64,000 nucleotides of DNA from Hyphomicrobiales bacterium (GTDB lineage Bacteria; Pseudomonadota; Alphaproteobacteria; Rhizobiales; Beijerinckiaceae), in assembly GCA_027489955.1 (NCBI GenBank), contig JAIXYZ010000013.1:930001-994000 (forward strand), in the 5' to 3' direction. Positions 25,544 to 34,060 of the stretch are shown here, one piece after another. Each line of letters begins with the position of its first letter. Within the stretch, counting starts at the first letter, position 1. The notes under the pieces were generated by a model. That model saw only the letters and a program-made list of their open reading frames with translations. It did no database searches and was not told the origin of the DNA. Made by a program: the position numbers and the translations under genes.

Positions 25544-26827
25544 ATGACAGCGCCAAAACCGTCGCGGACCCATCTGGGCAACCATCCGCTCCATCCCGAG
25601 ACGCTCATGCTCGGCTATGGCTACGACCCGCTCCTGTCCGAGGGCGCAGTGAAGCCGCCGGTCTTCCTGACCTCGACCTTCGTCTTCCGGTCCGCGGAGG
25701 AGGGGAAGGACTTCTTCGACTACACCGCCGGCCGCAGGAAGCCGCCGGAAGGCGAGGGCGCCGGCCTCGTCTATTCGCGGTTCAACCATCCCAACAGCGA
25801 AATCGTCGAGGACCGGCTGGCCGTCTACGAGGGCGCGGAATCCTGCATCCTCTTTTCATCCGGCATGTCGGCGATCGCGACGACGCTGCTCGCCTTCGCG
25901 CGCCCGGGCGATGTCGTCCTCCATTCGCAGCCGCTCTATGGCGGGACCGAGACGCTCCTCAGCCGCTTCATGGCGTCCATGGGCATCCTCGCCGAACCCT
26001 TCGCCGACGGCGTGTCGGAGGAGGCGATCCGCAGCGCCGCGAAGGCGGCGCAGGCCCGCGGACGGGTATCCGTCATCATGATAGAAACCCCATCCAACCC
26101 CTTGAACACGCTGATCGATATCGCGCTCATCGCGCGGATCGCGGACGATATCGGCAAGGCCCAGGGGCACCGGCCGCTGGTCGCCTGCGACAACACGCTG
26201 CTCGGTCCGGTCTTCCAGCGTCCGCTCGACCACGGAGCCGACGTGTCGCTCTATTCGCTCACCAAATATGTGGGCGGCCATTCCGACCTGATCGCGGGGG
26301 CCGCGCTTGCCCGCAAGCCGCACGCGCAGACGATCCGGCTGCTGCGCGGCGCCATCGGTACGCAGCTCGATCCCCATTCCTGCTGGATGCTCGGCCGTTC
26401 GCTGGAGACGCTCGGCATCCGCTTCGAGCGGGCGGACCGCAATGCCCGCGTCGTCGCGGAGTTCCTGCGAACCCATCCCAAGGTCAGGCACGTGCATTAT
26501 CTCGGCTTCCTGCCCGAAGGCTCGCCCTCGCGGCAGGTGCACGACCGCCAGGCCACCGGCGCCGGTTCCACCTTCTCCTTCGACATCGTGGGCGGCCAGC
26601 CGGCCGCCTTCCGCTTCCTGAACGCGCTGCAGATCCTCAAGCTCGCCGTCAGCCTCGGCGGCACGGAATCGCTGGCGAGCCACCCGGCCTCCACGACGCA
26701 TTCCGGCGTCCCGCTCGACGTGCGCGACCGGATCGGCGTGCTCGACAGCACGGTGCGCCTCTCCATCGGCATCGAGCATGCGGACGACCTTCTGGCCGAC
26801 ATCTCCCAGGCCCTCGACCAGGCGTGA
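25544..26827 (+). CDS. Cystathionine gamma-synthase family PLP enzyme
   Basis: A 427-residue trans-sulfuration enzyme. The PLP lysine lies in [12 protein letters not shown]; the family blocks [17 protein letters not shown] and [14 protein letters not shown] are present and the C-terminus holds [17 protein letters not shown]. Length slightly above the usual 380-400 because of an N-terminal extension. Whether it is a synthase, a gamma-lyase or an O-acetylhomoserine-type enzyme cannot be told; a second member, metC, is at 31437. The ribosome site GAGGAGG is good. Confidence 0.9.
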   Translation: MTAPKPSRTHLGNHPLHPETLMLGYGYDPLLSEGAVKPPVFLTSTFVFRSAEEGKDFFDYTAGRRKPPEGEGAGLVYSRFNHPNSEIVEDRLAVYEGAESCILFSSGMSAIATTLLAFARPGDVVLHSQPLYGGTETLLSRFMASMGILAEPFADGVSEEAIRSAAKAAQARGRVSVIMIETPSNPLNTLIDIALIARIADDIGKAQGHRPLVACDNTLLGPVFQRPLDHGADVSLYSLTKYVGGHSDLIAGAALARKPHAQTIRLLRGAIGTQLDPHSCWMLGRSLETLGIRFERADRNARVVAEFLRTHPKVRHVHYLGFLPEGSPSRQVHDRQATGAGSTFSFDIVGGQPAAFRFLNALQILKLAVSLGGTESLASHPASTTHSGVPLDVRDRIGVLDSTVRLSIGIEHADDLLADISQALDQA

Positions 26828-26835
26828 GACGCGGC

Positions 26836-27219
26836 ATGCGCGGGACCGCCTTCGCCCTGGCCAGCCTGCTCGCTGCGGGATGGGCCGCCGCGCCGGCGCT
26901 CGCGCAGGCCCCGGACCGGTCGCAACCTCCGGCCCCGCGCGTCGTCGCGCCTCCCGCGCCCGTGGCGCGCGACAACGCCGCCATCGACCGGGCGCTGGCG
27001 CTCTGCCGCCGCCGGCCGGGCGCGAGCTTCATCGGCATCCGGATCGATCCGGACGGCCGCGTGGGCTGCATCGCCGCCCGCTCGCGGGAAGCCGCCGCCG
27101 AATCCGAGCGGCTCGGCCGCGACTATTGCCTCGCCGTGCAGAGCCGGGCCTTCCTCGGCTACGTGGAGCGGCAGGGCCGTCTGACCTTCCGCTGCGGGAA
27201 GGCGAATTCGGCCCGCTGA
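26836..27219 (+). CDS. Small secreted protein of unknown function
   Basis: A 127-residue protein with a signal peptide (about residues 1-24, ending ALAQ), then a Pro/Ala-rich stretch and a conserved-looking C-terminal half with four Cys (ALCRRR, GCIAARS, DYCLAVQ, FRCGK), so two disulfides are possible in the periplasm. ATG 26836 lies 8 nt after the stop of the PLP enzyme, suggesting cotranscription. No family recognised. Confidence 0.75.
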   Translation: MRGTAFALASLLAAGWAAAPALAQAPDRSQPPAPRVVAPPAPVARDNAAIDRALALCRRRPGASFIGIRIDPDGRVGCIAARSREAAAESERLGRDYCLAVQSRAFLGYVERQGRLTFRCGKANSAR

Positions 27220-27365
27220 GGGCGGCACGCCGCCTTGCGCGCCGGGCGAAGTTTGTGTTCCCAACGGGAAAACCGGGTGCTATTGCCTGTCCCGCATCCC
27301 CAAGCCTCGCGGCCCGGACGCACCGGCTTCAAAACCGGCAACCGGATCAGCGGGTTAGGGGGCGT

Positions 27366-27442
27366 CGGGGTGTAGCGCAGCCTGGTAGCGCATCTGCTTT
27401 GGGAGCAGAGGGTCGCAGGTTCAAATCCTGCCGCCCCGACCA
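27366..27442 (+). tRNA. tRNA-Pro (anticodon TGG)
   Basis: Acceptor CGGGGTG / CGCCCCG (one G-T), D-arm with AGCGCAGCCTGGTAGCGCA, anticodon stem TCTGC / GCAGA with loop TTTGGGA (TGG at 27400-27402), T-arm GGTTCAAATCC, discriminator A, encoded CCA. Confidence 0.98.
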
Positions 27443-27497
27443 ATCGGTTTGAACGCCTGCGATCCGCGAAACGGACCTGCACGAGGACGAGCGAGCG

Positions 27498-27803
27498 ATG
27501 ACCGCAAGAATCTACAAGCCCACCCGCAGCGCCATGCAGTCCGGCAAGGGCCGCGCCAAGCTCTGGCTGCTCGAATACGAGCCCGAGGTGCCGCGGTCGG
27601 TCGAGCCGCTCATGGGCTGGACGAGCTCGCGCGACATGAAGCAGCAATTGCGCCTGCGCTTCGAGACCAAGGAAGAGGCGGTGGCCTATGCCGAGCGCAA
27701 CGGCATCGCCTACCGCGTCGACGAGCCCAAGCCCGTGGCCCACCGGACCATGGCCTATTCCGACAATTTCAAGTTCAACCGCGTCGGTCAGTGGACCCAC
27801 TGA
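27498..27803 (+). CDS. NDUFS4-type NADH:ubiquinone oxidoreductase accessory subunit
   Basis: A 101-residue protein matching the mitochondrial 18-kDa (AQDQ) subunit of complex [49 protein letters not shown] and [15 protein letters not shown] are the family blocks. Soluble, thought to sit on the peripheral arm of complex I. As usual in alphaproteobacteria it stands outside the nuo operon. It lies 55 nt after tRNA-Pro and 11 nt before tRNA-Arg. Confidence 0.95.
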   Translation: MTARIYKPTRSAMQSGKGRAKLWLLEYEPEVPRSVEPLMGWTSSRDMKQQLRLRFETKEEAVAYAERNGIAYRVDEPKPVAHRTMAYSDNFKFNRVGQWTH

Positions 27804-27814
27804 CCGCCGCGTCC

Positions 27815-27892
27815 GGCCCCGTAGCTCAGCTGGATCAGAGCAGCCGCCTTCTAAGCGGCAGGTCGCAGGTTCGAGCCCTGCCGGGGTCGCCA
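27815..27892 (+). tRNA. tRNA-Arg (anticodon TCT)
   Basis: Acceptor GGCCCCG / CGGGGTC (one G-T), anticodon stem GCCGC / GCGGC with loop CTTCTAA (TCT at 27850-27852), T-arm GGTTCGAGCCC, discriminator G and encoded CCA. Starts 11 nt after the NDUFS4-type stop with no room for its own promoter, so it is probably processed from that mRNA. Confidence 0.97.
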
Positions 27893-27903
27893 TCGGCTCG
27901 CCG

Positions 27904-27976
27904 GGACCGCCCGCCGCGTTGACAAAGCCCGGGAAAAACCGCACGCCTCCGCCGCTTTTGTCACGGCGGGCGGTCC
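27904..27976. repeat. Perfect 13-bp inverted repeat with 47-nt loop
   Basis: GGACCGCCCGCCG (27904-27916) and CGGCGGGCGGTCC (27964-27976) flank a loop that holds TTGACA at 27919-27924, a possible -35. It lies between tRNA-Arg and the glycosyltransferase gene. Could be a large terminator-like hairpin or a regulatory site. Confidence 0.75.
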
Positions 27977-27992
27977 GCCGGCGGAACCTTGC

Positions 27993-29696
27993 ATGAGCAT
28001 CGACGCGCGCCCCGACCTGCCCGGCCTCACCTCCCGCTCCCGGCTGGAATCGGCCTTGTACTGGCTCGCGGCCGCCCGTGCCCGGGCCGTCGTCGCCCTC
28101 GTCCTTCTGTCGCTCGCGTGCTTCCTGCCGGGCTTCGCCTCGCTACAGCCCATGGACCGGGACGAGCCGCGCTTCGCGCAGGCATCCAAGCAGATGCTGG
28201 AGACCGGCGACTTCGTCGATATCCGCTTCCAGGACGAGGCGCGCCACAAGAAGCCCGTTGGCATCTACTGGCTCCAGAGCGCCACCGTCGCGACCGCGGA
28301 GGCGCTCGGCGTTCCCGAGGCGCGCACGCGCATCTTTCTCTACCGGCTGCCCTCGCTGGCTGCGGCGATCGGCACCGTGCTGGCGACCTACTGGGCGGCG
28401 CTGGCCTTCCTCGGCCCGGTCGGCGCGCTGCTCTCGGCGGCTCTCATGGCCGCCTCGATCCTGCTCGGGGTCGAGGCCCGCCTCGCCAAGACCGATGCGA
28501 CGCTCGCCCTTGCCGCGACGCTCGTCTTCGGCGGACTGGCGCGCGCCTACCTGCGCCAGGGGCTGGCGGTGTCGCGCGCGACGCTCGCAGCCTTCTGGTC
28601 CGGCATGGCGCTCGGCATCCTGGTGAAGGGCCCCATCGTGCTCATGGTGGCCGGTCTGGCGCTCGCCGTGCTGGCGATCAAGGACCGCAGCCTGCGCTGG
28701 GTCGCGGCGCTGCGTCCGCTCTACGGAGCCCTGTTCGTGCTGGTGGCGGTGCTGCCCTGGTTCGCGGCGATCCTCCACAAGACCGGCGGCGCGTTCCTGG
28801 CGGAATCGGTCGGCAAGGACATGCTTGGCAAGGTCGGTAGCGCGCAGGAAAAGCATGGCGCGCCGCCCGGCTTCTACCTCCTGGCCTTCTTCGGCACGTT
28901 CTGGCCCGCCGCGCCCTTCGCGGCCATCGCGGCGCCGTTCGCCTGGCAGACGCGGCGGGAGCCCGGCGTCGCGCTGGCGCTGGCCTGGATCATCCCGTCC
29001 TGGATCGTCTTCGAGCTCGTGCCCACCAAGCTGCCGCACTACGTGCTGCCGCTCTATCCGGCCATCGCGATCCTCACGGTGCACACGCTGATCGCCGGCG
29101 GCTTCTGGCGCCGCGGGGCGTGGATCACCGCACTGCTCGTGCCGCTGATCGCGCTCGGCCTGCTGGTCGGCCTGCCCGCCGCCGCGTGGTGGCTGGACGG
29201 GTCGATTCCCTTCGCCGGCATCCCGGTTCTCGCGGCCGCCGTCCTCGTCGCCGTCTATGCCTGGAACGGGTATCGCAGGCGGGACGGCGTCAAGGCGCTC
29301 GTGGCCTCGGTGCTCGCATCCGTGCTCCTGGCGGCCGGCGTGTTCGGCCTCGTCCAGCCCGGCCTGCGCGCGCTCAAGCTGTCGCCCCGGCTCGCGGAGG
29401 CCGCCCGCGCCGTCGGCTGTGCGGATCCGCAGATCGCCACCGCCGGCTATCGCGAACCCAGCCTCGTCTTCCTCACGCGCACCGATCTTGCCATGCCCGC
29501 AACGGGCGGGGAGGCGGCGCGATTCCTGTCCGGCGGGGGGTGCCGGGTCGCGTTCGTGACCAGCCGCGAGGAGCCCGATTTCGCCGCGGAGACGGCGCGT
29601 CTCAACCTGACGCCGCGCCTCGTGACCCGTGTCGCCGGGTTCAACATCAATGGCGGCCGCCGGATCGACATCGGCGTCTACGCAATCAGCCCGTGA
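27993..29696 (+). CDS. GT39-family integral-membrane glycosyltransferase (ArnT-like)
   Basis: A 567-residue polytopic GT-C glycosyltransferase. After the first helix the periplasmic loop carries the catalytic acidic motif MDRDEPRFAQASKQM and RHKKPVGIYWLQ, hallmark of the PMT/ArnT group, followed by ten or more membrane segments and a soluble C-terminal domain. It probably moves a sugar from an undecaprenyl-phosphate carrier onto an envelope acceptor. The GT2 and LAB_N genes that follow suggest lipid A or another envelope glycolipid as acceptor. Confidence 0.9.
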   Translation: MSIDARPDLPGLTSRSRLESALYWLAAARARAVVALVLLSLACFLPGFASLQPMDRDEPRFAQASKQMLETGDFVDIRFQDEARHKKPVGIYWLQSATVATAEALGVPEARTRIFLYRLPSLAAAIGTVLATYWAALAFLGPVGALLSAALMAASILLGVEARLAKTDATLALAATLVFGGLARAYLRQGLAVSRATLAAFWSGMALGILVKGPIVLMVAGLALAVLAIKDRSLRWVAALRPLYGALFVLVAVLPWFAAILHKTGGAFLAESVGKDMLGKVGSAQEKHGAPPGFYLLAFFGTFWPAAPFAAIAAPFAWQTRREPGVALALAWIIPSWIVFELVPTKLPHYVLPLYPAIAILTVHTLIAGGFWRRGAWITALLVPLIALGLLVGLPAAAWWLDGSIPFAGIPVLAAAVLVAVYAWNGYRRRDGVKALVASVLASVLLAAGVFGLVQPGLRALKLSPRLAEAARAVGCADPQIATAGYREPSLVFLTRTDLAMPATGGEAARFLSGGGCRVAFVTSREEPDFAAETARLNLTPRLVTRVAGFNINGGRRIDIGVYAISP

Positions 29697-29730
29697 CGCC
29701 GCCCGGCGCTTGATGTAAGCGAGCGGCCCG

Positions 29731-30486
29731 ATGATCGAGTCCAGCCCCAGCCCGGGCCCGGCCCCCACGCCGCGTCTGTCCGTCGTCGTTCCGGTGCGGA
29801 ACGAGGCGGGAAATATCGCGCCCCTGGTGGCGGAGATCGAGGCGGCCTGCGCCGCTTTGGCCCCGTTCGAGGTCATCTACGTCGACGACGGTTCGAGCGA
29901 CGGAACGCCCGCCGAGCTGGCGCGCCTGCGCGCCGAGCGTCCCTGGCTCCGCCAGATCCGGCATGAGGCGAGCTGCGGGCAGAGCGCGGCCGTCCGCACT
30001 GGCGTCCTCGCCGCCCGCGCGCCGGTGGTCGCCACGATCGACGGCGACGGGCAGAACGACCCGGCCTTCTTCGCCGCGCTCCATGCGGCGCTCACGTCCG
30101 ATCCCGCCGTGGGTCTCGTCGCGGGCCAGCGCGTCGGCCGCAAGGACACCGGCTTCAAGCGCCTCCAGTCGCGGATCGCCAACGCGGTGCGCGTGCGCAT
30201 CCTGAAGGACGGCACGCGGGACACGGGCTGCGGCCTCAAGTGCTTCCGCCGGGACGTCTACCTCGCCCTGCCGTATTTCGACGCGCTGCACCGGTTCATG
30301 CCGGCCCTGGTCCGCCGCGAGGGTTATGCCATCGCGCATGTGGACGTCGTGGACCGCCCGCGCCATTCGGGCGTTTCCAATTACGGGTTCTTCGACCGGC
30401 TCTGGGTCGGCATTCTCGACCTGGCCGGCGTGTGGTGGCTCATCCGCCGCCGCAGGAAGGCCCCGGTGTCGCGGGAGATCGTGTGA
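29731..30486 (+). CDS. GT2 family glycosyltransferase, dolichol-phosphate-mannosyltransferase type (ArnC-like)
   Basis: A 251-residue GT-A glycosyltransferase: SVVVPVRNEAGNIAPL, YVDDGSSDGTP and the DxD-type TIDGDGQNDP are clear. A C-terminal hydrophobic stretch (RLWVGILDLAGVWWLIRRRR) may associate it with the membrane, though it lacks the two full helices of ArnC. Likely loads a sugar onto undecaprenyl phosphate for the preceding GT39 enzyme. The stop shares one base with the next start (TGATG). Confidence 0.92.
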   Translation: MIESSPSPGPAPTPRLSVVVPVRNEAGNIAPLVAEIEAACAALAPFEVIYVDDGSSDGTPAELARLRAERPWLRQIRHEASCGQSAAVRTGVLAARAPVVATIDGDGQNDPAFFAALHAALTSDPAVGLVAGQRVGRKDTGFKRLQSRIANAVRVRILKDGTRDTGCGLKCFRRDVYLALPYFDALHRFMPALVRREGYAIAHVDVVDRPRHSGVSNYGFFDRLWVGILDLAGVWWLIRRRRKAPVSREIV

Positions 30487-30830
30487 TGCTCGTCGATCTG
30501 CAGCAGGCGATCGGCACCTACTTCCACGACGTCTTCGTCAACAACGTGGACTGGTGGGTGCTGCTCGGCGTGGTGGCGCAAGCACTGTTCACGATGAGGT
30601 TCGTGGTCCAGTGGCTGGCGAGCGAGCGCGCCCAGCGCTCCGTCGTGCCGATGACGTTCTGGTGGTTCTCCATCGGCGGCGGGGCGCTGCTGCTGATCTA
30701 TGCGCTGTACCGGCGCGATCCGGTCTTCATCGTCGGCCAGGGCTTCGGCCTGTTCGTGTATCTGCGGAACCTGCAATTCGTCCTGCGTGCCCGGGCGCGG
30801 GGCGAGGATTCCAACGCAGGTCCGGGCTGA
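30486..30830 (+). CDS. Lipid-A-disaccharide-synthase N-terminal-domain (LAB_N) membrane protein
   Basis: A 114-residue protein with three predicted membrane helices and the LAB_N pattern: ALFTMRFVVQWLASERAQRSVVP, FWWFSIGGGALLLIYA, GQGFGLFVYLRNLQF. Stand-alone LAB_N proteins are small SMR/flippase-like membrane proteins found with ArnC/ArnT-like genes. Its start overlaps the GT2 stop by one base, so the two are coupled; a carrier-lipid flipping role is inference. Confidence 0.9.
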   Translation: MLVDLQQAIGTYFHDVFVNNVDWWVLLGVVAQALFTMRFVVQWLASERAQRSVVPMTFWWFSIGGGALLLIYALYRRDPVFIVGQGFGLFVYLRNLQFVLRARARGEDSNAGPG

Positions 30831-30838
30831 GCGCCGCG

Positions 30839-31432
30839 ATGCACGCCCCCGACGATCCGGCCGCGATCCTCGAGGACATCTACCGCCGGCTCGACGCCGG
30901 CGTTCGCGATCGGGAAAGCCCGCTCCATACGCCGTCCCTCGGGACCATCGGCCTTGACGGCACCCCTCGCCAGCGGATCGTCGTGCTGCGGGCGTTCGAT
31001 GCCCAGGAGCCGTGCCTGCGCATCCACACCGACAGCCGCTCCGCCAAGGTGGCCGAACTCGCCGCCGACCCGCGCGCCTCGCTCCTGTTCTACGATCACG
31101 GCGCCGCCGTGCAGATCCGGATCGAGGGCCGCGCCACGGTCCATGGCACGGACGCGATCGCCGATGCAGCCTGGGAGGCATCGCGCCGGCTGAGCCGCAT
31201 CTGCTACGGCCAGCAGCCGGGCCCGGGCGCAGCGCTTCAGGCGCCCGGCGCCTTCGACCTGCCGGAGACGGACGAGGCGATCGCGGCGGGGCGGGCGAAC
31301 TTCCGCGCCGTCCTCGTGCGGCCGCTGGCGCTGGAATGGCTGCACCTGCGCCACGGCGCGCACCGGCGCCTGCGCCTTGCCTTCGAGCCGGGCGCGCGCC
31401 TGCCGTCCACCGCCCGCTGGCTAGCCCCCTGA
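30839..31432 (+). CDS. Pyridoxamine 5'-phosphate oxidase-like flavin-binding protein
   Basis: A 197-residue split-barrel protein of the PNPOx superfamily. GTPRQRIVVLRAFDAQEP, HTDSRSAKVAELAADPRASLLFYD and VQIRIEGRATVH form the FMN-binding barrel. It lacks the C-terminal segment of true PdxH and so is unlikely to make PLP; a general flavin reductase or haem-related role is open. ATG 30839 follows the LAB_N stop by 8 nt. Converges on metC with a 4-nt gap. Confidence 0.87.
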   Translation: MHAPDDPAAILEDIYRRLDAGVRDRESPLHTPSLGTIGLDGTPRQRIVVLRAFDAQEPCLRIHTDSRSAKVAELAADPRASLLFYDHGAAVQIRIEGRATVHGTDAIADAAWEASRRLSRICYGQQPGPGAALQAPGAFDLPETDEAIAAGRANFRAVLVRPLALEWLHLRHGAHRRLRLAFEPGARLPSTARWLAP

Positions 31433-31436
31433 GCGC

Positions 31437-32624
31437 TCAGGACGCCGCCGCCAGCCTGGCGAAACCGGCCTCGATATCCGCCTTCAGGTCGTCCATGTCC
31501 TCCAGCCCCACCTGGAACCGCAGGGCCGGCCCGCCGGGCTCCCACCGCGTGGCGGTGCGGTAGGACGAGCAGTCGAACGGGATGACGAGGCTCTCGTAGC
31601 CGCCCCAGGAATAGCCGAGGCCGAACAGCTCCAGCCCGTCGAGGAACGCGGCGACCGCCTTCTTCGGGTACGGCTTCAGGATGACCGAGAACAGCCCGGT
31701 CGAGCCCAGGAAGTCGCGCTTCCAGATGGCGTGGCCGGGATGGGAGGGCAGGGCGGGGTGCAGGACCTGGCTCACCTCGGGCCGCTGCTCGAGCCACGCG
31801 GCGAGCGCCAGGCCCCGGGCCTCGGCCTCCTTCAGCCGCAGCGACATGGTGCGCATGCCCCTGAGCGCGAGGAACGCATCCTCCGGCCCGGCGCACATGG
31901 CCATGGCGTCGAACGTTTCCCGCAGGGCAGGGAAGGCGCGGGCGTTGGCCGAGACGAGGCCGAGCAGCAGGTCGGAATGCCCGCCGAGATACTTGGTCCC
32001 GGCTTCGATGGCGAGGTCGACGCCGCGCTCGTGGGGCGGGAAGAAGATCGGCGTTGCCCAGGTATTGTCCATGGCGACGAGGGCGCCCTCCGCATGGGCG
32101 GCCTGCGCTATGGCGGGAATGTCCTGCATCTCGAAGGACTGGGAGCCGGGGGCTTCCGTCAGGACGAGCGACGTACGCGCGCGCATGAGAGCCGCGATTC
32201 CGCCGCCCAGGAGCGGGTCGTAATACTCGGTCTCGACGCCGAGACGCTTCAGGACGCCGTCGCAGAAGATGCGGGTCGGCCTGTAGGCGCTGTCGGGCAC
32301 GAGGATGTGATCGCCGGCCTTCACCACCGAAAGGATCGCGACCGTGATCGCGGCGAGGCCCGATGGCGTCAGCACGGTGCCCGCCGCGCCGCTCAGCTCC
32401 GTCCACGCCTCTTCCAGCGCCCGGATCGTCGGCGTTCCCTTCGTGCCGTAGACGTAAGGCACGTCCCGCGTCTCCAGCGAGCGCGCGTTGGGGTGAAGCA
32501 CCGTCGAACCCCGGTAGATCGGGGTGTTGATGAAGCCGAACTGCTCGTCCGGGCGACGTCCGGCATGCACGAGACGCGTGCCGAGACCACGCGGTTTACG
32601 CGAACCTTCATCGAAATTTTGCAT
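31437..32624 (-). CDS. metC: Cystathionine beta-lyase
   Basis: Cleaves cystathionine to homocysteine, pyruvate and ammonia in methionine synthesis. A 395-residue PLP enzyme with TPIYRGSTVLHPN, YGTKGTPTIRALEEA, the PLP lysine in EAGTKYLGGHSD and the C-terminal RFQVGLEDMDDLKADI. I start at ATG 32624 (MQNFDEGSR), where family similarity begins; the ribosome site is poor and the frame is open to 32762. Divergent from aapJQMP, a neighbour relation common in Rhizobiales, which supports the MetC call over gamma-lyase. Confidence 0.92.
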   Translation of the reverse strand: MQNFDEGSRKPRGLGTRLVHAGRRPDEQFGFINTPIYRGSTVLHPNARSLETRDVPYVYGTKGTPTIRALEEAWTELSGAAGTVLTPSGLAAITVAILSVVKAGDHILVPDSAYRPTRIFCDGVLKRLGVETEYYDPLLGGGIAALMRARTSLVLTEAPGSQSFEMQDIPAIAQAAHAEGALVAMDNTWATPIFFPPHERGVDLAIEAGTKYLGGHSDLLLGLVSANARAFPALRETFDAMAMCAGPEDAFLALRGMRTMSLRLKEAEARGLALAAWLEQRPEVSQVLHPALPSHPGHAIWKRDFLGSTGLFSVILKPYPKKAVAAFLDGLELFGLGYSWGGYESLVIPFDCSSYRTATRWEPGGPALRFQVGLEDMDDLKADIEAGFARLAAAS

Positions 32625-32753
32625 TGAAAAGTCCGTTCCGATGCAGCTGGCCCTTCGGGCCGGATTTGGCGCCGGCAGGCGTCCGGCGAAAAAGTCGTAG
32701 CAGATTCCGTGGTTTGTGATGAAGAATGCGACAGGCGGCGAACAAAAGGTTCG

Positions 32754-32782
32754 CTTGACCATGTGTGGAACTTCGCTTTCGA
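32754..32782 (+). promoter_or_regulatory. Candidate promoter of aapJQMP
   Basis: CTTGAC (32754-32759, perfect alphaproteobacterial -35), 17-bp spacer, TTTCGA (weak -10). Start near 32789 leaves a leader of about 120 nt before aapJ. I looked for a SAM-II-type riboswitch on the metC side of this region and saw none. Confidence 0.45.
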
Positions 32783-32907
32783 TGCAGGCAAGGCGGGGGC
32801 ACGCACAAAGCGGCAGCCGCCCACGGCGTCACCGGCGCCGGTTTCAGAACGGCCGGAGCCGACGGATCGGTCCGGACTTAGAGTTCAGAGCGGGAGACGG
32901 AAAAATC

Positions 32908-33933
32908 ATGAAGAAGACAATCGCATCGATCGCGCTTGGCGTGGTTGCCGCCGTGGCGGCGACCGGAGCCTCTGCCCAGGGGCAGGGTACGCTGGCGGCG
33001 GTCAAGGCGCGCGGGCAGCTCGCTTGCGGCGCCAACACCGGCCTCGCCGGCTTCGGCGTTCCGGACGCCCAGGGCAACTGGACGGGCCTCGACGTGGACG
33101 CCTGCCGCGCCATCGCTGCCGCGATCTTCGACGATCCGACCAAGGTGCGCTTCGTGCCGCTGTCCGCCAAGGACCGTTTCACGGCGCTGCAGTCGGGCGA
33201 GGCGGACGTGCTGATCCGCAACACGACGTGGACGATGTCGCGCGACACGACGCTCGGCCTCAACTTCGTCGGCGTGAACTATTATGACGGCCAGGGCTTC
33301 ATGGTCCGCAAGAAGCTCGGCGTCTCCTCGGCGCTCGAGCTGAACGGCGCCTCGGTCTGCACGCAGCAGGGCACCACCACCGAGCTGAACCTCGCGGACT
33401 TCTTCCGCGCCAACAAGCTCAAGTACGAGGTCGTCGCCTTCGCCTCCGCCGACGAGACCGTGAAGGCCTACGACGCCGGCCGCTGCGACGCGTTCACCAC
33501 CGACGCCTCGGGCCTCTACGCGGAGCGCCTGAAGCTGGCCAACGCCGACGAGCACATCGTCCTGCCGGAGATCATCTCGAAGGAGCCGCTCGGCGCCTCC
33601 GTGCGTCACGGCGACGACCAGTGGTTCGACATCGTGAAGTGGGTCCACTTCGCGATGCTGAACGCCGAGGAGCTCGGCGTCACCAAGGCGAACGTCAACG
33701 ACATGCTCAAGTCCGACAACCCGGAGATCAAGCGTCTCCTGGGCGTGGAGGGCAATTTCGGTGAGTCGATCGGCCTGACGAAGGACTGGGTCGTCCGCAT
33801 CGTGAAGCACGTCGGCAATTACGGCGAGAGCTTCGAGCGCAACGTCGGCGAGGGTTCCCGCCTGAAGATCAAGCGCGGCCAGAACGCGCTGTGGTCGAAG
33901 GGTGGCCTCCAGTACGCCCCCCCGATCCGCTGA
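32908..33933 (+). CDS. aapJ: General L-amino acid ABC transporter, substrate-binding protein AapJ
   Basis: Periplasmic receptor of the broad-specificity L-amino-acid importer. The 341-residue protein has a signal peptide (about residues 1-23, ending ASAQ) and the family-3 solute-binding fold: VKARGQLACGANTGLAGF, the amino-acid site around AQGNWTGLDVDACRA, and RNTTWTMSRD. ATG 32908 fits the signal peptide; the open frame further upstream is not coding. First gene of aapJQMP; a strong hairpin follows its stop, fitting higher expression than the membrane parts. Confidence 0.96.
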   Translation: MKKTIASIALGVVAAVAATGASAQGQGTLAAVKARGQLACGANTGLAGFGVPDAQGNWTGLDVDACRAIAAAIFDDPTKVRFVPLSAKDRFTALQSGEADVLIRNTTWTMSRDTTLGLNFVGVNYYDGQGFMVRKKLGVSSALELNGASVCTQQGTTTELNLADFFRANKLKYEVVAFASADETVKAYDAGRCDAFTTDASGLYAERLKLANADEHIVLPEIISKEPLGASVRHGDDQWFDIVKWVHFAMLNAEELGVTKANVNDMLKSDNPEIKRLLGVEGNFGESIGLTKDWVVRIVKHVGNYGESFERNVGEGSRLKIKRGQNALWSKGGLQYAPPIR

Positions 33934-33955
33934 TCGGATCGACATCGTGAAACGG

Positions 33956-33981
33956 GGAGCGCCCGCGACCGCGGGCGCTCC
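33956..33981 (+). other. Strong stem-loop between aapJ and aapQ
   Basis: 11-bp perfect GC-rich stem GGAGCGCCCGC / GCGGGCGCTCC with a GACC loop and no T-tract. In binding-protein operons such hairpins usually protect the 3' end of the receptor message or partly block read-through. Confidence 0.75.
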
Positions 33982-34060
33982 TCATCCAACGTCCGGACAA
34001 GGCATGGGGTGCCGCCGGACCGAGGATGGCCGCCATGGCCGCGTTTGGGAGGGGTAGGAC

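Noticed and set aside
27323-27338. CCGG-CTTCAAAA-CCGG just before tRNA-Pro, resembling the anticodon arm of a selenocysteine tRNA
   Set aside because: The loop is eight bases long, and no acceptor stem, T-arm or GGTTCGA motif is found around it; no selA or selB gene is in the window.
27815-31432. Genomic island inserted at tRNA-Arg
   Set aside because: No integrase, no repeat of the tRNA 3' end and no composition change were seen; the glycosyltransferase genes look resident.
32625-32907. Possible SAM-II riboswitch in the metC-aapJ gap
   Set aside because: I looked for its conserved loops upstream of metC and found none; only a GC hairpin and a promoter-like element remain.
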